Shown: piece after piece, positions 49,964-58,968 of the stretch
Numbering within the stretch: position 1 is the stretch's first letter
How the letters are laid out: every line of letters starts with the position of its first letter
Position numbers and translations under genes: made by a program
The notes under the pieces: model-generated
What the model was told of the DNA's origin: nothing
Database searches by the model: none
Seen by the model: the letters and a program-made list of their open reading frames with translations, nothing else
Assembly: GCA_910586245.1 (NCBI GenBank)
Contig: CAJUFY010000002.1
Coordinates: 124,001 to 188,000 of the forward strand
Direction of reading: 5' to 3'
Length of the DNA stretch: 64,000 nt
Origin: an uncultured Christensenella sp.
GTDB lineage: Bacteria; Bacillota; Clostridia; Christensenellales; Borkfalkiaceae

Positions 49964-50158
49964 ATGAACAATTTGACGGCAAAGGATTTAGACGTACTCT
50001 GCCATATTCTCACGGGGGAAGAAATGGCGTGCAAGAAAGCGCGCATCTATGCGAACACGCTTACGGACGCGGCGCTTGCGGAGGAAATGGAGCGAATCGC
50101 GAATATGCACGCCGCGCGGTTTTCGGCGCTCTTTCAGATGATCGGAGGGAAGAAATGA
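49964..50158 (+). CDS. Small CotF-like helical protein
   Basis: The 64-residue helical protein (DLDVLCHILTGEEMACKKAR, then MERIANMHAARFSALFQMIG) looks like one half of a ferritin-like/CotF bundle. The ribosome site GGAGGAGG ends 7 bases before the ATG but lies inside the hairpin described for 49925-49963. It overlaps the CotF gene by 4 bases. Confidence 0.65.
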   Translation: MNNLTAKDLDVLCHILTGEEMACKKARIYANTLTDAALAEEMERIANMHAARFSALFQMIGGKK

Positions 50159-50445
50159 AACAATCGAAAAAGGACGTAACGCTGAACGAAAAAGACGCTT
50201 TGCAGGACATGCTCGATCTGGAAAAGCTTTTGATGAACTATTACAACGTTGCCCTGACGGAGGGGAGCTGCAAACCGTTCCGTAAAGAAATTTTAAAGCA
50301 TTATATCGAACACGCCGAAACGCAGTTTACCATCTTCGAACAGATGCTCGCCCGCGGTTATTACGACGTGCAGCCCGCCGAAAGCAAGATGATCGAAGAA
50401 ACTTCGGAAACGTATAAAAAAGTTTTAAAGCAGATCGGCGCATAA
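50155..50445 (+). CDS. CotF-family spore coat-type protein
   Basis: The 96-residue protein has the coat F signature LQDMLDLEKLLMNYYNVALT and IEHAETQFTIFEQMLARGYY, a ferritin-like helical bundle. The family is found in spore coats but also in non-sporulating relatives. It overlaps the previous gene by 4 bases and has GGAGGG upstream. A 45-residue gene follows. Confidence 0.82.
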   Translation: MKQSKKDVTLNEKDALQDMLDLEKLLMNYYNVALTEGSCKPFRKEILKHYIEHAETQFTIFEQMLARGYYDVQPAESKMIEETSETYKKVLKQIGA

Positions 50446-50483
50446 TTTTGCGCGTTGCGCACAAAATACGACGGGAGGGTAAT

Positions 50484-50621
50484 ATGCCTGATACGGAAAA
50501 GAAAGAACTGAACGGAAAGCGGGACGACGTAAAATATGCGCACAATCCGCGCTATTGCATGATTCTGCCCGATGCCGACGAACCCGAGGAAACGAACGTG
50601 ATTTCCACGGGGCAGTCGTAA
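50484..50621 (+). CDS. Small 45-residue protein in CotF unit
   Basis: A short open frame starts at an ATG preceded by GGGAGGG with 4 bases between, and encodes a polar protein (MPDTEKKELNGKRDDVKYAH, then RYCMILPDADEPEE). It is followed by the terminator of the unit. The good ribosome site and position support it as a gene; I do not recognise it. Confidence 0.55.
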   Translation: MPDTEKKELNGKRDDVKYAHNPRYCMILPDADEPEETNVISTGQS

Positions 50622-50655
50622 GAGCGGGGCGTTGCCGCAGAAATTCATTGAAGGG

Positions 50656-50690
50656 AAGCCGACGGGGGTATCGTCGGTTTTCTTTTTTTG
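50656..50690 (+). terminator. Terminator after CotF unit
   Basis: AAGCCGACG (50656-50664) pairs with CGTCGGTTT (50672-50680) with one G-T pair, followed by a T-rich stretch. Confidence 0.75.
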
Positions 50691-50757
50691 TTGCACGATA
50701 AATTTTGGCAAAAGATTGCTGAATTTGTCGAAATTACGGAAATGTTTTCGCAATAAA

Positions 50758-50787
50758 TTGACACTGATATGATTTTTATGGTATACT
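50758..50787 (+). promoter_or_regulatory. Promoter of Wzz-like gene
   Basis: TTGACA (50758-50763) and TATACT (50782-50787) have an 18-base spacer. Confidence 0.65.
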
Positions 50788-50835
50788 GTCATACAAGTTG
50801 CGTCATACTTCATACAAAGAGATACGGAGGGGTTT

Positions 50836-52212
50836 ATGGACGAAGAGCAGCAGAGCGGCATTACGTTCGGCGAAATTTGCTCGATGATTTGGAAGAGGAT
50901 TATCTGGATTTTGGCGATTTCCGTTGTAGTGACGGTCGTTGTCGGATTGTTGGCAAAGTTTGTAATCAATCCCGGCAAAACGGAATACGAAATTACTTTC
51001 ATGATCGATTATCCGGACAGCAACCGTAAAATTTATCCCGACGGGAGAGAGTTCCGCTATCAGACCATCGTTTATGCGGACAATCTGGAAGCGGTGAAAA
51101 ATTCCGATGAAAGATTTAAAAACGTCGATACCGAGAAAATGGCGTCGTCGCAGGATATTAAGATCAAAGAGCAGTCGCGTGAAGTGACTTCTACCGAAGT
51201 GCAGGATCTCGGAATTTATACGATTACCGTCAAAGGGAAGTATTTCAACGGCGCGAAACAGGTAAACGACTTTTTGCACGCGCTCTGCGATTATACGCTG
51301 AAAACGATCGTAACCAAAGTGGACGATAAGAATTTCAACGCAAGCCTCGTGGGATACGATTCGGTCGCAACGTTTGAAAGACAGATCGAAATTTTGGAAA
51401 ATCAGCAAAAGTTCCTTTTGGATCAGTACGACGCATACAATACGCTTTACGGCAACTTTACCTACGAAAATAAAACGATAAACGTTTACCGTTCCGATCT
51501 TGTAAACATTTTCAACGGCGAACTGGTAAAACTGAGCGTATTGAAAGAGGACTTGTCGAATAACAAGTATTTGCATAAACAGACCGAAAAGGATATTTTA
51601 ACGAAGATCGCTTCGTTAAACCGTGAAAAGGAAAAGAACGACGCGATTCTTGCAAATCTGAATAAACGGCTTGCGGAGCTGATCGAGCTATATAAGGATA
51701 CCGTTTCTACCGAATTTACGTTCGAACCCTTTCATACGGAGATCGTTTCGTTGGAAAAACGGAACGCGCAGATCGACGTGGATATCGCGGAATATTATAC
51801 GGCGATCGGTTATCTTGAGCAGCCCGACGGCAGCTGGTTAAAGCCTTCCGATACCAAAGTGGTGGACGAAACGAACTTCCGCGAAGATTTGGAATATCTT
51901 CACGGTTTGATTGTAGAACAGACGGCGCTCTGCAAGTCCGTCGTTACGGCGCTCTATGCTACGGAGTCCAGCTTTGTTTACGAACAGTCCAACGCAGTCG
52001 TTACGGCAAGCGGCAGTACGCTCATGTACGCGCTGGTCGGTTTTGCGGGCGCGTTCATTCTGTCGGGGTTGGTATTCTGCATCGTCGATAAAAACCGCGC
52101 GAAGAAAACGGCGGTCAAGGCGCAGGCAAAGGCTGCGGACGAAGGGGCGGAAAATGCCGCGTTGCGGCTGGAAGCAGCCGTCGCTTCCGACGAAGAGGAC
52201 AAAAAAGACTGA
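50836..52212 (+). CDS. Wzz/chain-length-determinant-like membrane protein
   Basis: The 458-residue protein has two membrane helices, at residues ~20-44 and ~396-416, flanking an extracellular region with long coiled coils (about 180-300, ERQIEILENQQKFLLDQYDA and later). This is the layout of polysaccharide co-polymerases of the Wzz type. The C-terminus is a short Ala/Lys/Glu-rich cytoplasmic tail with no tyrosine kinase. No other capsule genes are nearby, so the link to polysaccharide export is inference. Confidence 0.7.
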   Translation: MDEEQQSGITFGEICSMIWKRIIWILAISVVVTVVVGLLAKFVINPGKTEYEITFMIDYPDSNRKIYPDGREFRYQTIVYADNLEAVKNSDERFKNVDTEKMASSQDIKIKEQSREVTSTEVQDLGIYTITVKGKYFNGAKQVNDFLHALCDYTLKTIVTKVDDKNFNASLVGYDSVATFERQIEILENQQKFLLDQYDAYNTLYGNFTYENKTINVYRSDLVNIFNGELVKLSVLKEDLSNNKYLHKQTEKDILTKIASLNREKEKNDAILANLNKRLAELIELYKDTVSTEFTFEPFHTEIVSLEKRNAQIDVDIAEYYTAIGYLEQPDGSWLKPSDTKVVDETNFREDLEYLHGLIVEQTALCKSVVTALYATESSFVYEQSNAVVTASGSTLMYALVGFAGAFILSGLVFCIVDKNRAKKTAVKAQAKAADEGAENAALRLEAAVASDEEDKKD

Positions 52213-52222
52213 TTTTCGTTTG

Positions 52223-52252
52223 AAAACCCGCCTTCGGGCGGGTTTTTTGTTT
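52223..52252 (+). terminator. Intrinsic terminator
   Basis: AAAACCCGCC (52223-52232) pairs with GGCGGGTTTT (52237-52246) around TTCG, followed by T residues. Confidence 0.85.
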
Positions 52253-52260
52253 TTCGGCGA

Positions 52261-52289
52261 TTGAAAAGAAGAGAAAAGTGTTATATAAT
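52261..52289 (+). promoter_or_regulatory. Promoter of lon-engB
   Basis: TTGAAA (52261-52266) and TATAAT (52284-52289) are 17 bases apart. No CIRCE or other heat-shock element is seen. Confidence 0.65.
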
Positions 52290-52306
52290 ACCAATAGGAG
52301 TATGCC

Positions 52307-54628
52307 ATGGAAAACCGAACCAGAATCTTATCCGTAATACCGATGCGCGCGCAAATCGTGTTTCCCGATACCTCGACCGCGTTTGACGCGGGGCGCGGGC
52401 TGTCCCTTTCCGCGATCGAGCGGGCGGACGCGAACGAGAAATTCGTTTTTCTCGTCAAACAAAAACAATCCGATAAAGAATTTCCCGAAGGGAAAGATCT
52501 TTATACCGTGGGTACGGTGGCGCAGATTCGTCAAACGACGCGGCTGCCGGGGGATCGCGTGCGCGTGTACGTGCAAGGGCTTTACCGCGCCGCCGCGCGC
52601 GAATACGGACTGGAAGGCGGAAGCATAATCACGGCTGCCGAGCCGATCGAATCGGTGCACGGCGACCGCAATTTGGAGGAAGCTTCTTTCCGCACGGCAA
52701 AGGATCTGGTCAAAGATATCATCGCAACCGAGGGGCGGCTTGCCAAGGATCTGGAAGGCGCGCTCACGGGGATTATCGATTACGACGTTTACGTGAACGT
52801 TTGCACGCACTATCTTCGGATGAAAGATCAGCTGAAACAACAGTTGCTCGAAGAAAACCGCGTCGTATCGCGTTTGCGGTTATTCGAACAGTGTTTGAAC
52901 GCGGAGCTGGAAATCACCCGTCTGGAACGGAAAATCGCGCAGGACGTTCGTAAAAACATCGATAAATCGCAAAAGGAATATTTTTTGCGCGAGCAGTTGA
53001 AAGCCATTCACGCCGAACTGGGCGACGACGTGGAAGAAAATCTGAAATTAAAAGAAAAACTCCTTTCAAAGGGGCTTCCCAAAGAGGTAGAGGAAAAGGC
53101 GCTTGCCGAGCTTGCGCGAATGGACAAGATGCCCCAGTCCTCGCCCGAATATACCGTTCTGCGCAATTATGCCGACTGGCTCGTCGATCTACCCTGGAAA
53201 GAGGAATCGAAGGATACCGAACGGCTTGCGGACGTGGAAGCGGTGCTCGACGCCGACCACTACGGGTTGGAAAAAATCAAAGAGCGGGTCGTGGAATATC
53301 TTGCCGTACTCAAACTTACGGGCGAGCTGAAAGCGCCCATTCTCTGTCTTGTCGGGCCGCCCGGCGTGGGCAAGACGAGCGTTGCAAAGTCGATTGCGCG
53401 CGCGCTTGGCAGAAAGTTCGTGCGCATGAGCCTCGGAGGCGTCAAGGACGAAGCGGAAATCCGCGGACACCGCCGCACCTACATCGGCGCAATGCCCGGG
53501 CGGATCGTTTACGAAATGAAAAACGCAGGCGCGGTCAATCCCGTATTTTTGCTTGACGAAGTGGATAAAATTTCGGCGGATCTGCGCGGCGATCCCGCAA
53601 GCGCGCTTTTGGAGGTGCTCGATCCCGAACAGAATTCCACCTTCCGCGACCGTTATCTCGAAGTTCCGTACGATCTTTCCAAAGTCATGTTTATCGCCAC
53701 GGCGAACACGCTGGAAACCATTCCCACGCCGTTGCGCGACCGTATGGAAATCATCGAACTTTCGGGCTATACGCCGCAGGAAAAAGAGGAAATCGCGCGG
53801 CGGTATCTCGTGCCCAAAAAACGCAAAGAAAACGGATTGAAAGCTTCCGATTTCAAAATGACGGACGGCGCGCTCTCCGCGTTGATCGACGGCTACACGA
53901 TGGAAGCGGGCGTGCGCAACCTCGAACGTACCATCGGAACCGTATGCCGCAAGGCGGCGGTGCGTATCGCAAAGGGCGAAGCGCGTACGATTACCGTGAA
54001 AAAGAGCGATCTCGAAGAATTTCTCGGCGGGAAGCGATTCTTCCCGGGCGGCGAATTGCGCGACGGCGACGAAGTGGGCGCCGCGACGGGGCTTGCCTGG
54101 ACGGCGGTCGGCGGAACGACGCTCACCGTCGAAGTTTCGGCAATGCAAGGGAAGGGGGAAATCCGTCTTACGGGGAAACTGGGCGACGTCATGAAGGAAT
54201 CGGCGCACGCGGCGATCAGTTATCTGCGCGCGCACGCTGACAAATACGGAATCGACGGTTCGGAATTCGAAACCAAAGACATTCATATTCACGTGCCCGA
54301 GGGCGCGACGCCCAAGGACGGACCGAGCGCGGGCATTACGATGGCGACCGCCATTCTTTCGGCGTTCACCGGCCAGCCCGTGCGCAAAGACGTGGCGATG
54401 ACGGGCGAAATCACGCTGCGCGGAAAGGTATTGCCGATCGGCGGGCTCAAAGAAAAAGCGCTTGCCGCAAACCGCATCGGAATCCGCGACGTGATTATTC
54501 CCGAAGAGAATAAAAAAGACGTGGAAGAAATTCCCGAAACGGTGCGCAAGAACATCAATTTCATCTGCGTGAGCGAGGTGGACGAAGTGTTCCGCACGGC
54601 GGTGGCGGGGTATGCGTATGGAAATTAA
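52307..54628 (+). CDS. lon: ATP-dependent protease Lon
   Basis: The 773-residue protease has the N-terminal substrate domain, a coiled coil (QKEYFLREQLKAIHAELGDD), Walker A VGPPGVGKTSVAK, Walker B NPVFLLDEVDKI, and the Ser-Lys dyad S674 (KDGPSAGITMATA) and K715 (GGLKEKALAA). It degrades misfolded and regulatory proteins. The start has AGGAG upstream. It overlaps engB by 17 bases, the usual lon-engB arrangement in Bacillota. Confidence 0.96.
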   Translation: MENRTRILSVIPMRAQIVFPDTSTAFDAGRGLSLSAIERADANEKFVFLVKQKQSDKEFPEGKDLYTVGTVAQIRQTTRLPGDRVRVYVQGLYRAAAREYGLEGGSIITAAEPIESVHGDRNLEEASFRTAKDLVKDIIATEGRLAKDLEGALTGIIDYDVYVNVCTHYLRMKDQLKQQLLEENRVVSRLRLFEQCLNAELEITRLERKIAQDVRKNIDKSQKEYFLREQLKAIHAELGDDVEENLKLKEKLLSKGLPKEVEEKALAELARMDKMPQSSPEYTVLRNYADWLVDLPWKEESKDTERLADVEAVLDADHYGLEKIKERVVEYLAVLKLTGELKAPILCLVGPPGVGKTSVAKSIARALGRKFVRMSLGGVKDEAEIRGHRRTYIGAMPGRIVYEMKNAGAVNPVFLLDEVDKISADLRGDPASALLEVLDPEQNSTFRDRYLEVPYDLSKVMFIATANTLETIPTPLRDRMEIIELSGYTPQEKEEIARRYLVPKKRKENGLKASDFKMTDGALSALIDGYTMEAGVRNLERTIGTVCRKAAVRIAKGEARTITVKKSDLEEFLGGKRFFPGGELRDGDEVGAATGLAWTAVGGTTLTVEVSAMQGKGEIRLTGKLGDVMKESAHAAISYLRAHADKYGIDGSEFETKDIHIHVPEGATPKDGPSAGITMATAILSAFTGQPVRKDVAMTGEITLRGKVLPIGGLKEKALAANRIGIRDVIIPEENKKDVEEIPETVRKNINFICVSEVDEVFRTAVAGYAYGN

Positions 54629-55202
54629 ACAGGCGAATTTTCTCACTTCGGCGGCGAGCGAAGCGCAGTTTCTGCGTCCCGAAAAGCCGATGATCGCCGT
54701 GTGCGGCAAATCGAATTCGGGCAAGAGTACGCTGATCAATCTGCTTGCAAACCGCAAAGGGCTTGCAAAGACGAGCGCGTCGCCCGGTAGGACGCGGCTC
54801 GTGAATTATTTCGATTTCGGGGCGTTCTGGCTCGCCGATCTGCCCGGGTACGGCTACGCCGCCGTTTCCAAATCCGAACAGGAAAAATGGGGCAAAACGC
54901 TGGACGCGTTCTTTGCAAACAGGGAAGATATCGCGCACGTGTTTCTTTTGAGCGATATCCGCCGCGATCCTTCCGAAGACGATATGCAGATGGTCGCTTA
55001 TCTGAATTATCACATCTTGCCGTTTACCGTGATCGCGACGAAGAGCGACAAACTTTCGAAGATGAAGCGCAAGGAGCGTACGCGCAAAATCGCACAGGCA
55101 TTCGGTTTGGGCGAGGGAAACGTGATCGCGGTTTCCGGTTTTACGGGAGAGGGAAAAGAGGATTTAATCAAAAAAATAGCGCAGATCATAAGCTTAGAAT
55201 AA
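54612..55202 (+). CDS. engB: Ribosome-assembly GTPase EngB (YsxC)
   Basis: The 196-residue GTPase has G1 VCGKSNSGKSTLINLL, G3 DLPGYGYA, G4 ATKSDKL and G5 VSGFTGEG. It assists late 50S assembly. Its start may be ATG 54612 or the ATG two codons later; both lie inside the end of lon, so translation is coupled. In G1 the usual GRSNVGKS reads GKSNSGKS, a mild change. Confidence 0.94.
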   Translation: MRMEIKQANFLTSAASEAQFLRPEKPMIAVCGKSNSGKSTLINLLANRKGLAKTSASPGRTRLVNYFDFGAFWLADLPGYGYAAVSKSEQEKWGKTLDAFFANREDIAHVFLLSDIRRDPSEDDMQMVAYLNYHILPFTVIATKSDKLSKMKRKERTRKIAQAFGLGEGNVIAVSGFTGEGKEDLIKKIAQIISLE

Positions 55203-55210
55203 CAGAATCA

Positions 55211-55245
55211 AAACACGCCCGACCGCAACGCGGTCGGGCGTGTTT
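55211..55245. terminator. Bidirectional terminator between engB and ychF
   Basis: AAACACGCCCGACCGC (55211-55226) pairs perfectly with GCGGTCGGGCGTGTTT (55230-55245), a 16-bp stem with a 3-base loop. Confidence 0.85.
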
Positions 55246-55258
55246 CATTGAATTTCGG

Positions 55259-56359
55259 TTAAACGTTGAAGCGGAACAGTACGACGTCGCCGTCTTTCAT
55301 AACGTATTCCTTGCCTTCGGAACGCACTTTTCCTTTTTCGCGCGCGCCCGCAAGTCCCCCGCATTCGAGCAGCGTTTCCCATTCCACGACTTCGGCGCGG
55401 ATGAAGCCTTTTTCGAAATCAGTGTGAATTTTACCCGCAGCCTGCGGCGCTTTCGTGCCGCGCGTAATCGTCCAGGCGCGCGTTTCTTTTTCGCCCGCGG
55501 TGAGATAGGATATCAGCCCTAAGAGCGAATAGGACGCCTTGATCAGTTTGGAAAGCCCGCTCTCTTTCAGCCCGAACTCTTCCAAAAACAGGGCGCGGTC
55601 TTCCTCTTCCATTTGCGAAAGTTCTTCTTCGGTTTTTGCGCAGACGACGATCACGCCCGAATCGTGTTTTTTCGCGTACTCTTTCACTTTGACGACGAGG
55701 GAAATCTCTTCTTCGCCCGCGCCCATATTTTTTTCGGAAATGTTCGCACAGTAGATTACGGGCTTGGAGGAGAGCAGGAACAGGTTGTCCATCATCGGCT
55801 GTTCCTCTTCGCTAAGCGGGAAACAGTTGGCGGGCAGCTCTTTTTCGAGATGCTCCGAAAGCCTGTTTAAAAAGGCGAATTCCGCCGCGGCGGATTTATC
55901 CGCGCCGCCGCGCGCCGCATTTTTAATACGGTCCTGCCGTTTTTGCACTGCTTCGATATCGGAAAGAATGAGTTCCAGCGTAATCGTTTCGATGTCCCGC
56001 ACGGGATCGACGGAACTTTCGACGTGGGTTACGTTCTCGTCCTCGAAACAGCGGACGACGTGCACGATCGCGTCCACTTCGCGGATATGCGAAAGAAATT
56101 TGTTGCCCAGCCCTTCGCCGCGGCTCGCACCTTTCACGAGCCCCGCGATATCCACGAATTCGATGACCGCGGGCGTTACTTTTTTGCTGGAATAGAGCGC
56201 TGCGAGCTTTTCGAGCCGTTCGTCGGGCACCGCGACCACGCCCACGTTGGGTTCGATGGTGCAGAAAGGGTAATTCGCGGCTTCCGCGCCCGCGTGCGTA
56301 ATTGCGTTAAAGAGGGTGGATTTGCCCACGTTGGGCAGTCCTACGACGCCGAGTTTCAT
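55259..56359 (-). CDS. ychF: Redox-regulated ATPase YchF
   Basis: The 366-residue Obg-family protein has G1 GLPNVGKSTLFNAIT, G3 DIAGLVKGASRGEGLGN and the altered G4 YCANISEKNMG that makes YchF prefer ATP. The C-terminal TGS-type domain (AWTITRGTKAPQAAGKIHTD) is complete and ends in VVLFRFNV. It is linked to translation and oxidative stress responses. It stands alone, convergent with engB. Confidence 0.95.
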   Translation of the reverse strand: MKLGVVGLPNVGKSTLFNAITHAGAEAANYPFCTIEPNVGVVAVPDERLEKLAALYSSKKVTPAVIEFVDIAGLVKGASRGEGLGNKFLSHIREVDAIVHVVRCFEDENVTHVESSVDPVRDIETITLELILSDIEAVQKRQDRIKNAARGGADKSAAAEFAFLNRLSEHLEKELPANCFPLSEEEQPMMDNLFLLSSKPVIYCANISEKNMGAGEEEISLVVKVKEYAKKHDSGVIVVCAKTEEELSQMEEEDRALFLEEFGLKESGLSKLIKASYSLLGLISYLTAGEKETRAWTITRGTKAPQAAGKIHTDFEKGFIRAEVVEWETLLECGGLAGAREKGKVRSEGKEYVMKDGDVVLFRFNV

Positions 56360-56426
56360 ATATATCTCCCGTGTGTTTGTTCCCGATCATTATATAATAA
56401 TTTCCGCGAATCGGCAAGCCTTTCGT

Positions 56427-56455
56427 TTGCTATTTGGCAAAAATTGTGTTAAAAT
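56427..56455 (+). promoter_or_regulatory. Promoter of argS
   Basis: TTGCTA (56427-56432) and TAAAAT (56450-56455) have a 17-base spacer. Confidence 0.5.
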
Positions 56456-56490
56456 TGTCTACGGAAAAAGGTTGGAAAGGAATACGGAAA

Positions 56491-58176
56491 ATGGATTATA
56501 AACGTTATATCGCACAGCGCCTGAAAGTGGAGGGCGTTTCGGAAGACGAGCTTGCGGATTTGGTTGCCGTACCGCCGAACACGGAGATGGGCGACTACGC
56601 GCTGCCCTGCTTTAAATTTGCGAAGATTCTGCGCAAGAGCCCCGCGGCGATTGCGGAAGAGCTTGCCGCGTCTTATCCGATAGACGGGGTAGTCTGCGGG
56701 GCTTCGGCGGTCAACGGATATCTGAATTTTAAAATCGACCGCAAAAGTTTTGCGGACGAAACGCTGTCGAAAATTATCCGCGAAGGGGATCGCTACGGCG
56801 CGTCTTGCGCGGGCGGGGGCAAGGTGGTTTGCATCGATTATTCTTCGGTGAACATCGCAAAACCCTTTCATGTCGGGCACCTTTCCACGACGGTGCTCGG
56901 CGCCGCGCTGTACCGCATATTTCAGTTTTTGGGCTACAAGGCGGTGGGGATCAATCATCTGGGAGATTACGGCACGCAGTTCGGCAAGCTCATTTCGGCG
57001 TTCAAACGGTGGGGAAATCGAGAGGAAGTGGAAAAGGGCGGGATTCACGCAATCAACGCGCTTTACGTGCGGTTTACCGCGGAAGCGGACGAAGAGATGG
57101 AACGGGAAGCGCGCGAGTATTTCCGCCTGATCGAAAACGGCGACGAGGAAGCGAACGGCTTGTTCGAATGGTTTAAAAAGATTACGCTTGCCTACGTGCA
57201 GACCATTTACGAAAAACTGCACGTGACGTTCGACAGCTATCTGGGCGAGCGGTTTTATACGGATAAAATGCAGCCCGTCGTCGATGAATTGCGCGAAAAA
57301 GGACTTTTGAAGGAAAGTCAGGGCGCGCAGATCGTCGATCTGGAACCGTACGGCATGTCGCCCTGTCTCATTCTGCGTTCGGACGGCGCCTCGCTGTACG
57401 CGACGCGCGATCTTGCCGCGGCGATTTACCGCAAGAACACTTACGATTTCGAAAAGTGTCTTTACGTCGTCGCCTATCAGCAGAATCTGCATTTCAAACA
57501 GGTGTTTCAGGTGCTCGAACTCATGGGGAAACCGTGGGCGAAAGACCTCGTGCACGTGGCTTACGGAATGGTTTCGCTCGAAGACGGCGCGATGTCTACC
57601 CGAAAGGGGAACGTGGTGTTTCTGGAAGACGTCATTTCGAAATGCGTAGAAAAGGCGTACCGTATCATTGCCGAAAAAAATCCGCTTCTCGAAAACAAGC
57701 GGGAGGTTGCCGAAAAGGTGGGTGTGGGCGCGGTGATCTTCGGGGCGCTGTATAACAATAAAATCAAGGACATCGTCTTTTCCTACGACAAGGCGCTCAA
57801 TTTCGAAGGCGAAACGAGCGTATACGTACAGTATACGTGTGCGCGCGCGGCTTCCGTTTTGAGCAAGGCCGCGGCGGCGGGATATCAGCCCGCGGTGAAC
57901 GGGTGTGCGCCCTGCGCGCAGGAATTCGAGCTGTTAAAGGCGCTTGCCGAATTCCCGCAAACGGTTGCGGCGGCGGCGGAAAATTACGAGCCGAGTTTTG
58001 TGGCGCGGTTCTGCGTGGACGTCGCGCAGAAGTTCAATAAATTTTATCTCGATTGCAAAATTTTGCAGGCGGACGATGAAACGCGTGCGTATCGGCTTGC
58101 GATCACGCAGGCGGCGTTGACGGCGCTGAAAAATGCGCTCACGCTGCTCGGAATCGGCGTGCCCGACAAAATGTAA
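56491..58176 (+). CDS. argS: Arginyl-tRNA synthetase
   Basis: The 561-residue class I synthetase has the N-terminal ArgRS domain, the HIGH motif as HVGH in VNIAKPFHVGHLSTTVLGAA, the KMSKS-like MSTRKGNVVFLEDV, and the anticodon-binding C-terminal helical domain ending in LLGIGVPDKM. ATG 56491 is preceded by GGAAAGGA; an upstream in-frame ATG at 56434 lies in the promoter. A HAD phosphatase follows. Confidence 0.95.
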   Translation: MDYKRYIAQRLKVEGVSEDELADLVAVPPNTEMGDYALPCFKFAKILRKSPAAIAEELAASYPIDGVVCGASAVNGYLNFKIDRKSFADETLSKIIREGDRYGASCAGGGKVVCIDYSSVNIAKPFHVGHLSTTVLGAALYRIFQFLGYKAVGINHLGDYGTQFGKLISAFKRWGNREEVEKGGIHAINALYVRFTAEADEEMEREAREYFRLIENGDEEANGLFEWFKKITLAYVQTIYEKLHVTFDSYLGERFYTDKMQPVVDELREKGLLKESQGAQIVDLEPYGMSPCLILRSDGASLYATRDLAAAIYRKNTYDFEKCLYVVAYQQNLHFKQVFQVLELMGKPWAKDLVHVAYGMVSLEDGAMSTRKGNVVFLEDVISKCVEKAYRIIAEKNPLLENKREVAEKVGVGAVIFGALYNNKIKDIVFSYDKALNFEGETSVYVQYTCARAASVLSKAAAAGYQPAVNGCAPCAQEFELLKALAEFPQTVAAAAENYEPSFVARFCVDVAQKFNKFYLDCKILQADDETRAYRLAITQAALTALKNALTLLGIGVPDKM

Positions 58177-58236
58177 CCGATCCGCGCAAAAAATGAAAAC
58201 GGAAAAATCGCAAAACGACTGCGGGAGTTATAAATT

Positions 58237-58884
58237 ATGATCAAAGCGGCCATATTCGATCTGGACGGCACGTTGCTCGATACGCTTGCCGATATCCGTT
58301 TCGTGCTGAACGAAACGCTCAGTCACTTTTCCTATCCGGAAATCACGGAGGCGCAAACGAAAGAATACATCGGGGAAGGGGCGTTGCGGCTCGTGGAGCG
58401 CGCGCTTCCCGCCAACGCCGAAAATATCGACGAGGTATTCGTTTACTACAAAAACGTGTACGCGTCGTGCCGTAACGAACATACCCGTCCGTTTGAAGGA
58501 ATCATCGGGCTGTTGCAAGGGTTAAAAAAACGGGGCGTAAAAATCGGGATTTTAACCAACAAACCGCAGGCGGCGACCGAAGAATGCGTAAAACAGTTTT
58601 TCTCGGAAATCCCGTTTGATTTCGTCGGCGGCGACGGCGGACTTTTTCCCTGCAAACCCGATCCCGCTTACGCGCAGTATGCGGCGCTCAAACTGCGGGT
58701 TTTGCCTGCGGAGTGCGTATTTATCGGCGACGGCGAAACGGACGCGCAGACGGCGATCCGTGCCGGCATGATGGGCGTTTCCGTGCTTTGGGGTTACCGT
58801 ACGCGCGTTCAGCTGGAAGCGGCGGGGGCAACGCGGTTTGTTTCCGAAGTGAAAGAACTGGAAGAATTTTTAAAAAAAGGATAA
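58237..58884 (+). CDS. HAD-family phosphatase, phosphoglycolate phosphatase-like
   Basis: The 215-residue protein has HAD motif I IFDLDGTLLDTLADI, motif II IGILTNKPQAATEE, motif III Lys in FPCKPDPAYAQ and motif IV FIGDGETDAQTAIRAGM. Helical cap C1 (TQKEYIGEGALRLVERALP region) is like Gph. The natural substrate may be phosphoglycolate or another small phosphate ester. Confidence 0.85.
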   Translation: MIKAAIFDLDGTLLDTLADIRFVLNETLSHFSYPEITEAQTKEYIGEGALRLVERALPANAENIDEVFVYYKNVYASCRNEHTRPFEGIIGLLQGLKKRGVKIGILTNKPQAATEECVKQFFSEIPFDFVGGDGGLFPCKPDPAYAQYAALKLRVLPAECVFIGDGETDAQTAIRAGMMGVSVLWGYRTRVQLEAAGATRFVSEVKELEEFLKKG

Positions 58885-58903
58885 AAAATCTTTTGAAAAA
58901 CTA

Positions 58904-58932
58904 TTGATATTCGATCTCAATTATGTTATAAT
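58904..58932 (+). promoter_or_regulatory. Promoter of rubrerythrin
   Basis: TTGATA (58904-58909) and TATAAT (58927-58932) have a 17-base spacer. The AT-rich flanks could hide a PerR or Fur site but no clean dyad was found. Confidence 0.6.
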
Positions 58933-58968
58933 ATAGACAATCTCAAACCAAAAAGGAGAATTAAAATT

